Shown piece after piece: positions 1 to 8,356 of a DNA stretch of 64,000 bases. The DNA comes from Comamonadaceae bacterium OS-1 (GTDB lineage Bacteria > Pseudomonadota > Gammaproteobacteria > Burkholderiales > Burkholderiaceae_C). Location: NCBI GenBank assembly GCA_027923965.1, contig AP026969.1:3286001-3350000 (forward strand). Direction: 5' to 3'. Position 1 is the stretch's first letter. Each line of letters starts with the position of its first letter. The notes beneath the pieces were generated by a model. That model ran no database searches, was not told where the DNA came from, and was given only the letters and a program-made list of their open reading frames with translations. Both the position numbers and the translations under genes were made by a program.

Positions 1-1038
1 GTCGGCTTCGCTGGTGAACGCGTCTGCAAAGAACGCGTCCGGTGGCAATCCGGCCTTGGCCACGTACGCATTTTGGGCACTGTCGACCACGATGGGTGCG
101 CCGCAGGCATAGACCTCAAAATTGGACAAATCCGGCAGGTCCTGCAGCACCGCCTCGTGGACGAATCCCGTGCGGCCTGTCCAACCGTCTTCTGGCAGCG
201 CGTCGGAGATGACCGGCACGAACTTCAAATGGGGCATTAAAGCCAATTGAGCCCGCACCCAATCGCTGAGATACAAGTCGCTCGGACGGCGCCCGCCCCA
301 GTACAGCGTGGCCGCTCGGGTGATGGCTTTGTGCTGCATGTGCTCGATGATGGCCTTGATCGGCGCGAAGCCGGTGCCGGAAGCCAGCAGCACGATAGGT
401 TTGTCAGAGTCTTCGCGCAAATAGAAGCTGCCGTAGGGGCCTTCAATACGCTGGATTTCTTTTTCCTTCATCGTCCCGAAGACATGGTCGGTGAACTTGC
501 CGCCAGGCATATGGCGGATATGCAGCTCCACCACCGGGCCGGTGTGCGGTGCGTTGGCCATGCTGTAGCTGCGTCGGGCACCGTCGCGCAGGATAAATTC
601 AATGTATTGACCGGGGTGGTAACGCAGCGTGTCATTGGCAGGAAGTTGCAATTTGAGGACCATTACGTCGCTGGACACTTTCTCCAGCGAAGTTACCCGC
701 GACGGCATCTTCTTGATCGGGAAGGCGCTTTCGTCGGTCACCTGGCGCGATTCCAGCACCACGTCGGTCAGCGGCATGGCGCAGCAAGTAAGCACCAGGC
801 CAGCGGCTTCTTCTTCCGCGCTCAAGGCCTTGCTTTGGTGGGGGCCGTGGAACACCATGCCTTCCAGCTTCTTGCACTTGCACGAGCCGCAGGCCCCGTC
901 CTTACAGCCATAAGGCAGACCAATACCCTGGCGAATGCCGGCAGCCAAGATGGATTCATCGGCGGTAGCAGCAAACGCACGGCCACTGGGCTGCACAGTG
1001 ATGGTGAAGGCTTGCGGCGTGGGGACGGGATGGGTCAT
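1..1038 (-). CDS. CDP-6-deoxy-delta-3,4-glucoseen reductase-like 2Fe-2S/FAD oxidoreductase (3' end cut by window)
   Basis: 346 codons are visible and the reading frame is still open at base 1; the family is about 340-350 residues, so little is missing. An N-terminal plant-type ferredoxin domain carries the 2Fe-2S ligands C45, C50, C53 and C85 (YGCKDGACGSC ... TCC). An FAD-binding segment follows (RRSYS at 155-159), then a ferredoxin-NADP reductase-type NAD(P) domain with a GTGFAP motif near residue 225. The protein should move electrons from NAD(P)H through FAD to the iron-sulfur cluster. The name comes from AscD-like homologues; nothing nearby suggests deoxysugar synthesis, so the real electron acceptor is unknown. 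The ATG at 1036-1038 was chosen because no in-frame ATG lies just upstream. It is divergent from the SDR gene at 1083. Confidence 0.85.
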   Translation of the reverse strand, partial: MTHPVPTPQAFTITVQPSGRAFAATADESILAAGIRQGIGLPYGCKDGACGSCKCKKLEGMVFHGPHQSKALSAEEEAAGLVLTCCAMPLTDVVLESRQVTDESAFPIKKMPSRVTSLEKVSSDVMVLKLQLPANDTLRYHPGQYIEFILRDGARRSYSMANAPHTGPVVELHIRHMPGGKFTDHVFGTMKEKEIQRIEGPYGSFYLREDSDKPIVLLASGTGFAPIKAIIEHMQHKAITRAATLYWGGRRPSDLYLSDWVRAQLALMPHLKFVPVISDALPEDGWTGRTGFVHEAVLQDLPDLSNFEVYACGAPIVVDSAQNAYVAKAGLPPDAFFADAFTSEAD

Positions 1039-1082
1039 GGGTTCGGTATGCTCAGTGGATTCTGTCTCTAACGGTTCCGATT

Positions 1083-2006
1083 TTGCCTTCAAACCAATCC
1101 CCTCTCGGCGCCTTGCCATCGCGCTTTCGCCGCGAGCGCGTGCTCATCATCGGCTGCGGCGATATCGGTCAACGCACCGCCGGTCAACTGCCGCGTACTT
1201 TGCGCTTGCTGGCACTCACTTCCAGCCCCGAGCGTCGCCCGGCCCTGCGCGCCCAAGGTATCACGCCCCTGTGCGGCAACCTGGATGACCCACAGTCCTT
1301 GCTGCGCCTATCTGGCCTGGCCACCCGGGTGCTGCATTTGGCCCCACCGCCCAGCGAAGACCGTGACGACCCGCGCACCCGCAACCTGTTGCGTGCGCTG
1401 CAGCTGCGTGGCGCGCCACGGGCTTTGGTGTATGGATCGACCAGTGGCGTATACGGAGACTGCCAAGGGGCATTGGTCAACGAAACCCGCGCCTTGGCCG
1501 CCACTACGCCCCGCGCCCTGCGCCGAGCAGATGCCGAAATGTCGGTGCGCCTGTTGGGCCGCCGCACCAGCCGGGTCCGCACCAGCATTCTGCGCATACC
1601 CGGTATCTACGCACCCGATCGCGAAGGTGGCACACCCGAGGCCCGTTTGCGCAAGGGCACCCCGGTACTGGAGCGTTCCGATGACGTATTTACCAACCAC
1701 ATCCACGCCGACGACTTGGCACGTGCCTGTGCCAAAGCCCTGTGGTGCGGTCGGCCCCAGCGGATCTACAACGTGAACGACGACAGCGAGATGCGGATGG
1801 GCGACTATTTCGACTTCGCTGCCGACCTGTATGGTCTCCCCCGTCCGCCCCGCGTGCAGCGCGAGGCCGCGCACGGCCAGTTGTCGTTGATGTTACTGAG
1901 CTTCATGTCCGAGTCGCGGCGGATGGACAACACGCGGATGAAACACGAACTGCGGCTGCGACTGCGGTATCCCACGGTAAACACGGGTTTGCTTTCTGAC
2001 CGATAG
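1083..2006 (+). CDS. NAD(P)-dependent epimerase/dehydratase-like extended SDR protein
   Basis: The 307-residue product has an N-terminal Rossmann nucleotide-binding motif (VLIIGCGDIGQR) and the SDR active-site region YGSTSGVYGD. A conserved late segment (NHIHADDLARACAKAL) is typical of YeeZ-like NAD-dependent epimerase/dehydratase proteins. The usual YxxxK catalytic lysine is not obvious, so activity on a sugar nucleotide cannot be assumed. The start is uncertain: the first likely codon is TTG at 1083, and GTG at 1139, immediately before the Rossmann motif, is an alternative. It is divergently arranged with the ferredoxin-reductase gene, with 44 bases between the chosen starts. Family placement is firm; substrate is unknown. 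Confidence 0.8.
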   Translation: MPSNQSPLGALPSRFRRERVLIIGCGDIGQRTAGQLPRTLRLLALTSSPERRPALRAQGITPLCGNLDDPQSLLRLSGLATRVLHLAPPPSEDRDDPRTRNLLRALQLRGAPRALVYGSTSGVYGDCQGALVNETRALAATTPRALRRADAEMSVRLLGRRTSRVRTSILRIPGIYAPDREGGTPEARLRKGTPVLERSDDVFTNHIHADDLARACAKALWCGRPQRIYNVNDDSEMRMGDYFDFAADLYGLPRPPRVQREAAHGQLSLMLLSFMSESRRMDNTRMKHELRLRLRYPTVNTGLLSDR

Positions 2007-2086
2007 CCGCTGGCAGCCGCGCATAGCAATGCACCCAGGACCACGGCATGCTGGCCCCACAGAACAACCGCCAGGGAGCTAGGTGG

Positions 2087-3001
2087 TTACGGGCTGACAA
2101 ACTCCACCGCCGCACACACCGCCGACACCTGCGCGGCAATGCACTGCTCTGGCGTAGCCCGTGGGCTGTCAGGATACACCTCGGTCGTCGTGGAGTAGCG
2201 CGCCCCTGAGATGCCCGCGCACAGACCCAGCTCGGTCATCGCGTAGTGGATCACGCCATGCGCCACCAGCGGTGAACCGATGATGCCGCCCTGCGCGTCG
2301 GCGGGGGCAATGTGGGTCACGCGCTCTACGGCTGCGATGATGGACCGCTGGAACGCGGGCTGGGGGTTGGCCGTGTCGTCCACCAGATAGAAGCCGTCGG
2401 GGATGGTGCCGGGCGCGAAAGGCTGGCCGTCGCGGGCGGCCACGGCGGGGCGGTATTCGGACTCGTCGGTGTCGGAGGTTTCGTGCAGGTCGATGTGGGC
2501 GGTGAACTGGCCGCGCAGGGGCTCAATCAACCGCAACAAAGCCGCAGATTCTTGCGCGGGGCTGTCGGGGCGGAACGAGCGGTTCGGGTCCAGGGCATCG
2601 AAGTTCCAGCGCTGGATGCGCTCGTAGGCCCAGGGGCTGACGCAGGGCACCACCAGCAGGTTCACCCGACCCGCATAACTTTCGGCGTGCGCCTCCACAA
2701 AGCGCAGCGCGCCCAGCACGCCACTGGTCTCGTAGCCATGCACGCCGCCGGTCACCAGCACGCTGGGCAAGGCGCTGTTCCAGCAACGGCTGCGGATGGC
2801 GAACAGGGGGAAACGCTCGTCGGCATAGGCCACCTCGCCGTACGTTGCCACGTCAAAGCGTGCGCGCAGCAGGTCGATGCGCGGCAGCACGTCGTCCGCA
2901 TAGCTGCGCTGGCGCACCTGGCGGGCGCGCCACTGGGCCCGCTCTGTGTCGCCCCAGGCTTGGCCGGGGGTGCCGATGGGGTAGAAAGGGGGGTTGCTCA
3001 T
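2087..3001 (-). CDS. M14-family zinc carboxypeptidase (succinylglutamate desuccinylase/aspartoacylase type)
   Basis: The 304-residue protein carries the M14 zinc-binding signature: H88xxE91 in GGVHGYETSG and the third ligand H173 in HIDLHETSD. A late TTTEVYPDSP segment probably supplies the catalytic glutamate. Family members hydrolyse C-terminal amino acids or acyl-amino-acid amides; the exact substrate cannot be read from sequence. The ATG at 2999-3001 gives the usual length; the frame continues upstream only by running antisense through the thioredoxin gene. It is divergent from that gene and there is no signal peptide, so it should be cytoplasmic. Confidence 0.85.
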   Translation of the reverse strand: MSNPPFYPIGTPGQAWGDTERAQWRARQVRQRSYADDVLPRIDLLRARFDVATYGEVAYADERFPLFAIRSRCWNSALPSVLVTGGVHGYETSGVLGALRFVEAHAESYAGRVNLLVVPCVSPWAYERIQRWNFDALDPNRSFRPDSPAQESAALLRLIEPLRGQFTAHIDLHETSDTDESEYRPAVAARDGQPFAPGTIPDGFYLVDDTANPQPAFQRSIIAAVERVTHIAPADAQGGIIGSPLVAHGVIHYAMTELGLCAGISGARYSTTTEVYPDSPRATPEQCIAAQVSAVCAAVEFVSP

Positions 3002-3110
3002 GGGGCGTTTGGCAGATGGAGTTACTAAAAAAGCCAGAGGCATTATGGGGTTGAGCGTTGCGGGCAACACAGACTCTTGCAATCCAGCCCCCCGCCACGA
3101 TGTAAATGAA

Positions 3111-3551
3111 ATGACTGAATCCCAGCACATCGTCTGCCCCCACTGCCACACCACCAACCGCGTGCGCACCGACCAGCTCGGCAGCGCGCCCGATTGCGGT
3201 AGCTGCAAAAAGCCCTTGTTCACCGGCCAACCCGCCGACCTGGATGGGGCTGCGTTCGACAAGCACCTGCAGCGCAACCAAATTCCGCTGCTGGTGGACT
3301 TTTGGGCGCCGTGGTGCGGGCCGTGCAAGCAGATGGCGCCTGCCTATGTACAGGCCGCTGCCCAGCTGGAGCCGCGCATCCGCGTGGCCAAGGTGGACAC
3401 CGAGGCGCACCAAGCCTTGGGCGCGCGCTACCAGATCCGCAGCATCCCCACATTGGCGCTGTTTGTGGGGGGCCGCGAGGTGGCCCGCCAGGCGGGTGCC
3501 ATGGGCGCTGCCGACATCGTGCGCTGGGTGCAGCAGCACGCGCCGCGCTGA
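3111..3551 (+). CDS. trxC: Thioredoxin 2 (TrxC type) with N-terminal zinc ribbon
   Basis: The 146-residue product begins with a zinc-ribbon (C9xxC12 and C29xxC32) followed by a thioredoxin fold with the canonical W68-C-G-P-C72 active site and the cis-proline segment IRSIPTL. This architecture matches TrxC, a cytoplasmic disulfide reductase often linked to oxidative stress. The ATG at 3111 was chosen because it starts directly before the zinc ribbon; a longer frame from 2994 would overlap the divergent peptidase start and has no matching homology. It lies 94 bases upstream of an old yellow enzyme gene on the same strand. Confidence 0.93.
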   Translation: MTESQHIVCPHCHTTNRVRTDQLGSAPDCGSCKKPLFTGQPADLDGAAFDKHLQRNQIPLLVDFWAPWCGPCKQMAPAYVQAAAQLEPRIRVAKVDTEAHQALGARYQIRSIPTLALFVGGREVARQAGAMGAADIVRWVQQHAPR

Positions 3552-3645
3552 AACGCCTACACCCATTTGCAATAACCCGGCCAGTGACGCCTTATCCGCC
3601 CACTGTTACCGTTTACTCCCTTTCTCCTACCAACCCATTGACACC

Positions 3646-4710
3646 ATGACGCTATTCACCCCCCTGCAAGTCGGCTCCCTCACCCTGCCCAACCGCATCC
3701 TGCTGGCCCCGCTCACGCGCACCCGCGCCGACGCGGGCCACATGCCCAATGCACTGATGGCCGACTACTACAGCCAGCGCGCCAGCGGCGGCCTGCTGAT
3801 CACCGAGTGCACCATGGTGGCCCCCGGCACCTCGGCCTTCATCAACGAGCCCGGCATCTACAACGACGCGCAGGTCGCGGCCTGGAAACAGGTCACCAGC
3901 GCGGTGCACGCCAAGGGCGGCCGTATTTTCTTGCAGATCTGGCACGCGGGCCGGGCTGCGCACCCGGACATCAACGGCGGCGTGCCCACCGTATCGAGCA
4001 GCGCCACGGCGGTAGAAGGCGAGATCCACACCCCCACCGGCAAGGTGCCCCACGCCGTGCCGCACGCACTGGCTGCGGACGAAATTCCGGCCATCGTGGC
4101 CGCCTTTGCCCAGGGTGCCAGGAACGCCATCGCCGCCGGTTTTGACGGCGTGGAAGTGCACGGTGCCAATGGCTACCTGATCGACCAGTTCCTGCGCGAC
4201 ACGCCCAACCAGCGCACCGACGGCTACGGCGGCTCGCTGGAGAACCGCGCCCGTTTCCTGTTCGAAGTGCTGGATGCCGTGACCGCCGCCATTGGCGCGG
4301 ACAAGGTGGGCCTGCGCCTGTCGCCGCTGAACAGCTACAACAGCATGCAAGACAGCGACCCGCTGGCCTTCATCGGCTTTCTGGCCGACAAGCTCAACGC
4401 CTACAAGTTGGCCTATCTGCACGTGATGCGCGCCGACTTCTTTGGTGTGCAAAAGGGCGATGTGCTGGCGATCGCCCGCGCCAAATACAAGGGCGTGCTG
4501 GTGGGCAACATGGGCTACACCGCCGAAGAGGCCGAAGAAGCCATCACCGCAGGCCAACTCGATGCCGTGGCCTTTGGCACGTCCTTCCTGGCCAACCCCG
4601 ACCTGCCCGCCCGCATCCAGCTCAAGGCCCCGCTGAACACGCCGGACCAAAGCACCTTCTACACCCAGGGTGCCAAGGGCTATACCGACTACCCCACGCT
4701 GTCGGCCTAA
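3646..4710 (+). CDS. Old yellow enzyme-family NADH:flavin oxidoreductase / alkene reductase (NemA-like)
   Basis: The 354-residue product is a TIM-barrel FMN oxidoreductase. It has the N-terminal MTLFTPLQVGSLTLPNR block, the substrate-binding HAGR motif, the VHGANGYLIDQFL motif, and the C-terminal phosphate-binding strand (GVLVGNMGYT). Such enzymes use NAD(P)H to reduce activated alkenes, quinones, N-ethylmaleimide or nitrate esters. The ATG at 3646 is preferred because residues upstream of it come from the thioredoxin gene's alternate frame. Its TAA stop overlaps the stop codon of the convergent EVE gene. Confidence 0.92.
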   Translation: MTLFTPLQVGSLTLPNRILLAPLTRTRADAGHMPNALMADYYSQRASGGLLITECTMVAPGTSAFINEPGIYNDAQVAAWKQVTSAVHAKGGRIFLQIWHAGRAAHPDINGGVPTVSSSATAVEGEIHTPTGKVPHAVPHALAADEIPAIVAAFAQGARNAIAAGFDGVEVHGANGYLIDQFLRDTPNQRTDGYGGSLENRARFLFEVLDAVTAAIGADKVGLRLSPLNSYNSMQDSDPLAFIGFLADKLNAYKLAYLHVMRADFFGVQKGDVLAIARAKYKGVLVGNMGYTAEEAEEAITAGQLDAVAFGTSFLANPDLPARIQLKAPLNTPDQSTFYTQGAKGYTDYPTLSA

Positions 4711-5168
4711 GCCAGTAGCTGCTCAACCACCTGCCAATGCGCCGGGTCCACCGGCGTGATCGACAGGCGGTTGCCCCGGCGCAGCACCTGCAGCTCGGCC
4801 AGGGCCGGGGTGGCGCGCAGCTCGGGCAGGGCCAGCAGCCGCGTCTTGCGCACAGCCTGCACGTCCAGCAGCAGCCAGCGCGGGGCTTCCGGCTTGCTGG
4901 CAGCATCAAAGTAGGGTGAAGCCGGGTCGAACTGCGTGGGGTCAGGCCGGGTGCCCGAGGCCACGCGGGCCAGGCCGGCAATGCCCGGCTCGGCGCAGCT
5001 TGAGTGGTAGAACAGCACGCCATCGCCCGGCTGCATCTGGTCGCGCATGAAATTGCGGGCCTGGTAGTTGCGCACGCCCACCCACGGCACCGTGCGGTCT
5101 GGCGCGGCCAGGGCATCGTCGATGGAGCATTCGCTGGGTTCGGATTTCATCAACCAGTAGTGGGGCAT
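4707..5168 (-). CDS. EVE-domain protein
   Basis: The 153-residue product starts MPHYWLMKSEPSE and contains WVGVRNYQARNFMRDQM and GVLFYHSS, the conserved blocks of the EVE domain. EVE proteins are PUA-like and are thought to bind modified bases in nucleic acids. The start at 5166-5168 matches the family; a longer frame to 5231 would read into the intergenic repeat. The stop codon (CTA on the plus strand at 4707-4709) overlaps the stop of the convergent old yellow enzyme gene. Confidence 0.92.
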   Translation of the reverse strand: MPHYWLMKSEPSECSIDDALAAPDRTVPWVGVRNYQARNFMRDQMQPGDGVLFYHSSCAEPGIAGLARVASGTRPDPTQFDPASPYFDAASKPEAPRWLLLDVQAVRKTRLLALPELRATPALAELQVLRRGNRLSITPVDPAHWQVVEQLLA

Positions 5169-5201
5169 GGCAGGCTCGCGTGAAGTCAGGTGGCCTAGCT
5201 T

Positions 5202-5268
5202 ACTCCTGTTTTCATAGCTGCTCACGCTCACTCCATAAGCACAAGCGGCCTATTTTTCTTAAATTTTT
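5202..5268 (+). repeat. Dispersed intergenic repeat, copy 1
   Basis: This carries the family core ATAGCTGCTCACGCTC followed by ATAAGC and a T-rich tail. It lies between the EVE start and the small gene at 5326, in the same orientation as the copies at 5947, 7689 and 11327. Confidence 0.75.
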
Positions 5269-5325
5269 AAACCGTCCACGGGCTTCGGTTACCCTCCTGC
5301 ATCCCTACTTCACAGACCTTCGCAC

Positions 5326-5574
5326 ATGAAAAAACTCCACATCACCATCCAACTCGAAATGTCCGTGCCCGACGACTGGGAACTGGCCACCACGTCTGAG
5401 GACGGCCAGGTACTGAAGCTGCCGAACGGCCAGTTCATGGACATTGCCATCGAGCCGATGTTTGCCACCGACCCCGAGGACACCTGGACCAGCACCGGCG
5501 ACGACGACGTGCTCAACGACGTGCTGGACATGATCGACTCCGAAGACGTGACCTACCAGTTCGTCACGCACTAA
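5326..5574 (+). CDS. Small conserved-looking acidic protein of unknown function
   Basis: This 82-residue product is strongly acidic, with runs such as DDDVLNDVLDMIDSEDVTYQF at the end. It has no membrane segment, signal peptide or metal motif that I can recognise. Codon use is like the neighbours and the ATG at 5326 is the first in frame. It is a probable cytoplasmic protein whose family I do not recognise; a weak hairpin follows its stop. Confidence 0.7.
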   Translation: MKKLHITIQLEMSVPDDWELATTSEDGQVLKLPNGQFMDIAIEPMFATDPEDTWTSTGDDDVLNDVLDMIDSEDVTYQFVTH

Positions 5575-5603
5575 GAACGCTCCAGGAACGCGGCGCTGAG
5601 GGG

Positions 5604-5620
5604 CCCGCCTGCGGGTGTTT
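5604..5620 (+). terminator. Weak candidate terminator hairpin
   Basis: CCCGC (5604-5608) and GCGGG (5611-5615) can pair around a 2-base loop and are followed by TGTTT, 30 bases after the stop of the small gene at 5326-5574. The stem is short and the T tract is weak. Confidence 0.3.
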
Positions 5621-5663
5621 ATCTGACACGCCGCCGCCGGGCCGGGGCTTGTAATAGAAGCCC

Positions 5664-5681
5664 GCCGCAAGCTCTTGCGGC
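5664..5681. promoter_or_regulatory. Perfect 8-bp inverted repeat in the leader of the next small gene
   Basis: GCCGCAAG (5664-5671) and CTTGCGGC (5674-5681) are exact reverse complements separated by CT. The hairpin ends 16 bases before the ATG at 5698, where it could act as an operator or mask the ribosome binding site. The role is inferred from position only. Confidence 0.45.
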
Positions 5682-5697
5682 CCTACCGGAGCCCGCC

Positions 5698-5925
5698 ATG
5701 CAAGCCACCAAGACCGTACAAGCCACCATCACCGACCGCGTCACCTTTACCCCCGGAGACGGCGCACCCATCGTGATCCCCCAAGGGCCGGTCGAGATCG
5801 AAGTGGCCACCGAAAGCGCCACCCTGAGCTGGACCGCCGACAACGGCGCAGCGGGTGTGGCCGCCATTACCCTCACGCAGTACAAAGAGTATGTGCGCGA
5901 CAAAAAGATCACGCTGACATCGTAA
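5698..5925 (+). CDS. Small protein of unknown function
   Basis: The 75-residue product is rich in Thr, Val and Ala, and its alternating pattern (VQATITDRVTFTP ... VEIEVATESATLSWT) suggests a small all-beta fold. No signal peptide, transmembrane segment or known motif was seen. GC content and codon use match the surroundings, which supports a real gene. It stands alone between another small unknown and a diguanylate cyclase. I do not recognise the family. Confidence 0.6.
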   Translation: MQATKTVQATITDRVTFTPGDGAPIVIPQGPVEIEVATESATLSWTADNGAAGVAAITLTQYKEYVRDKKITLTS

Positions 5926-5946
5926 GGCGCGTCGCCTCGCCAGGGC

Positions 5947-6000
5947 TATATTTACGATAGCTAGTTGCGCTCACTCCAATTGCGCCAGAGGCTTATTTCG
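5947..6000 (+). repeat. Dispersed intergenic repeat, degenerate copy 2
   Basis: GATAGCTAGTTGCGCTCACT followed by a GGCTTATTTC tail matches the repeat core with several substitutions. It lies between a small gene and the PAS-GGDEF gene. Confidence 0.55.
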
Positions 6001-6126
6001 CACAAGGCATCTGCGGTCCCGGACCGGACCCGGGCCCCTGCACGTTCCCCCCCATAATGGCGCACGCCGACACATCAAAATCAGTCTGCGGGCATCGGTG
6101 CGAGCCACCCTATGGGAGCGAAAAAC

Positions 6127-7110
6127 ATGGGCGAAGACGACCCCAACAAAGAGCGTCTGGAACTGGCGCTGGAAGCCGCCGGACTGGACTTGTGGGAGAA
6201 CAACCTGCGCACCGGCGAAGTCACCCGCAAGGCCCTGAAGACCTTCTCTGAACTGGGTTACACCAATGAAGAGGTGCTTCACCACATAGACCATCTGTTT
6301 GAATTTATCCACCCCGACGATGTGGCCATGATCCAGTCTGCGGTGGAAGCCCACATGGCGGGTCGCACACCGGAATACCGCTGCGAGTTTCGGATGCGGG
6401 CCAAAAATGGGGATTGGGTCTGGTACGCCAACTACGGTCGCATCATGGACGCTGCCAGCGACACGCCGGGCCAGCGCTTTATCGGCGTGACCTTCAACAT
6501 CAACGACCGCAGGCGCAAAGAAGAAGAAATCGACCAGGCCAACCGCCAACTGGCGGCCCAAAACACCTTGTTGCACGAGCTGAACACCGCGCTGGAGCTG
6601 CTGGCGGCCAACGACCCCCTCACCGGCCTGGCCAACCGCCGCACGCTGCTGGAACTGGGCGCCAATGAATGCAAACGTGCCGAGCGCTTTCAACACCCGC
6701 TGTCGGTGCTGATGGTGGACATTGACAACTTCAAAAGGGTGAACGACACCTGGGGACACCTGGCGGGCGACCATGTGATCTGCGCCGTGGCCGACACCTG
6801 CCGCCAACGCATCCGGATGGGCCTGGATACCGTGGCCCGGCTGGGCGGGGAAGAATTCGTGGTCCTGCTGCCGGAAACCGACACCGCAGGGGCCAGCCGC
6901 CTGGCCGAATCGCTGCGCCAAGCCGTCGCCGTGCTGCAGGTGCAGGCCCCCGATGTCCCCGGCATCGCCACCTGTACCGTCAGCATCGGCATTGCCACCT
7001 TCTCGCCACCGGGGGCCACTTTCGAGCAATTGCTCCACCGTGCCGACACCGCGCTGTACCAGGCCAAGCAGGCGGGCAGAAACCAGGTGCAGGCCCATGC
7101 CCCTCGTTAA
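6127..7110 (+). CDS. PAS-GGDEF diguanylate cyclase
   Basis: The 327-residue soluble product has an N-terminal PAS/PAC sensor (about residues 10-125; WENNLRTGEVTRK ... WVWYANYGR), a short coiled coil (KEEEIDQANRQLAAQN) and a C-terminal GGDEF domain with the active GGEEF motif at 240-244. It should make cyclic di-GMP from GTP under PAS control. The four residues that would form the product-inhibition I-site are MGLD rather than RxxD, so feedback inhibition may be missing. ATG 6127 was chosen over 6112 because GGGAG at 6114-6118 sits 8 bases before it. Confidence 0.9.
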   Translation: MGEDDPNKERLELALEAAGLDLWENNLRTGEVTRKALKTFSELGYTNEEVLHHIDHLFEFIHPDDVAMIQSAVEAHMAGRTPEYRCEFRMRAKNGDWVWYANYGRIMDAASDTPGQRFIGVTFNINDRRRKEEEIDQANRQLAAQNTLLHELNTALELLAANDPLTGLANRRTLLELGANECKRAERFQHPLSVLMVDIDNFKRVNDTWGHLAGDHVICAVADTCRQRIRMGLDTVARLGGEEFVVLLPETDTAGASRLAESLRQAVAVLQVQAPDVPGIATCTVSIGIATFSPPGATFEQLLHRADTALYQAKQAGRNQVQAHAPR

Positions 7111-7148
7111 CACCTTGGTAACGCCTGGTGAACCCGATAATCCACCCC

Positions 7149-7688
7149 ATGCACGCCCAAGACATCCTCGACTTCTGGTTCACCGAACTCTCGCCCCAGC
7201 AGCATTTCGCCAAAGATGCTGCGCTGGACGACCGTATCCGCCAGCGCTTTGCCGCCACCCTGGAGGCCGCGGCCCGCTGCGAGCTGTTTGCCTGGCGTGC
7301 CACGCCCGGGGGGCGGCTGGCGGAAATCCTGGTGCTCGACCAGTTCTCGCGCAACATCTACCGCGACACGCCGCAGGCTTTCGCCCAGGACCCGCTGGCC
7401 CTGGCACTGGCGCAAGAGCTGGTGGCCAGCGGGCAAGACCGCGGCCTGCCCCTGGCGCAACGGCCTTTTGCGTACATGCCCTACATGCACAGCGAGTCGC
7501 GGGCCATCCACATCCAGTCGATGGCCTTGTTCACCCAGCTGGGGATCGCAGACAACCTGCGCTTCGCCGCCCGCCACCAGGCCATCGTGGAACGCTTTGG
7601 CCGCTACCCGCACCGCAACGCCGTGCTGGGGCGCAACGCCAGCGCCGAGGAAGTGGAATTTCTGGGCCAGCCGGGCTCGTCGTTCTGA
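7149..7688 (+). CDS. DUF924 family protein
   Basis: The 179-residue product shows the DUF924 hallmarks: an N-terminal DILDFWFTELSPQQHF, the central ILVLDQFSRNIYRDTPQAF, and YMPYMHSE. The family is all-helical, TPR-like and of unknown function. The ATG at 7149 is preferred over GTG 7128 because it sits just before the conserved DFWF block. It is followed after 0-3 bases by a copy of the dispersed repeat. Confidence 0.9.
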   Translation: MHAQDILDFWFTELSPQQHFAKDAALDDRIRQRFAATLEAAARCELFAWRATPGGRLAEILVLDQFSRNIYRDTPQAFAQDPLALALAQELVASGQDRGLPLAQRPFAYMPYMHSESRAIHIQSMALFTQLGIADNLRFAARHQAIVERFGRYPHRNAVLGRNASAEEVEFLGQPGSSF

Positions 7689-7754
7689 CTGCTACACTTT
7701 AAATAGCTGCTCATGCTTATCCAACAAGCACGGGCAGGCAATTCTTTATAAATC
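7689..7754 (+). repeat. Dispersed intergenic repeat, copy 3
   Basis: AAATAGCTGCTCATGCTTAT, then CAAGCACGGGC and an AT-rich tail. It begins immediately after the TGA of the DUF924 gene; GCTTAT...CAAGC can form the small core hairpin. Confidence 0.8.
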
Positions 7755-7825
7755 TTCACCCGCCACCGGGAACCAAAGGCGTGGGCGCTGGGTCCGTCCC
7801 ATTCCCTACCCCACACATCCTGCCC

Positions 7826-8296
7826 ATGCTGCGTGCCTTGAAAGAGATTTTTGACGGCCTGCTCGCCCAGTCCACCGAGCCCTCGCCCGCCGAGCGCCAA
7901 AGCGCCGTCGACCTGTCCACCGCCGTGCTGCTAGTCGAGGTGATGCGCGCCGACCCCACCAAGACCGCCGTGGAGCGCCAGGCCGTGGTGCTCACCCTGC
8001 AGCAACGCCTGAACCTGGACGGCGCGGCGCTGACGCAGCTGATGCTGCAGGCCGAGCAATCCGCCGCCCGCGCCTACGACTACCAGCGCTTTACCAGCCA
8101 GCTCAACGCGCAGTGCACGCATGCCCAGAAAATCCAGATCGTGGAAGACATGTGGCAGGTGGCCTACGCCGACGGCCAGCTCGGTGCGGTGGAAAACAGC
8201 GTCATCAACCAGGTGGCCGGGCTGCTGTACGTGACCCACGGCGAGTACATCGCCGCCAAGATGCGCGCCAAGGAGGCGGCGGGGCTGCTGTTGTAA
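7826..8296 (+). CDS. TerB-like domain protein
   Basis: The 156-residue product is mostly helical and has the TerB-like signature: LLVEVMRADPTKTAVERQAV in the first half and QIVEDMWQVAYADGQLGAVEN in the second, each with the acidic residues that bind metal in TerB domains. TerB-like proteins occur in tellurite resistance and other contexts; no ter operon is present here. The ATG at 7826 gives the usual N-terminus (MLRALKEIFDGLL). Confidence 0.85.
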   Translation: MLRALKEIFDGLLAQSTEPSPAERQSAVDLSTAVLLVEVMRADPTKTAVERQAVVLTLQQRLNLDGAALTQLMLQAEQSAARAYDYQRFTSQLNAQCTHAQKIQIVEDMWQVAYADGQLGAVENSVINQVAGLLYVTHGEYIAAKMRAKEAAGLLL

Positions 8297-8356
8297 GGCC
8301 CACGGCTGGCGTGATTGTTGCGGTGTGTCCGGGGACCCCACTCCCGGAAGCGCCCC

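Noticed and set aside
247..1071. A 274-codon plus-strand frame at the left edge
   Set aside because: It is antisense to the 2Fe-2S/FAD reductase, whose motifs are clear on the minus strand.
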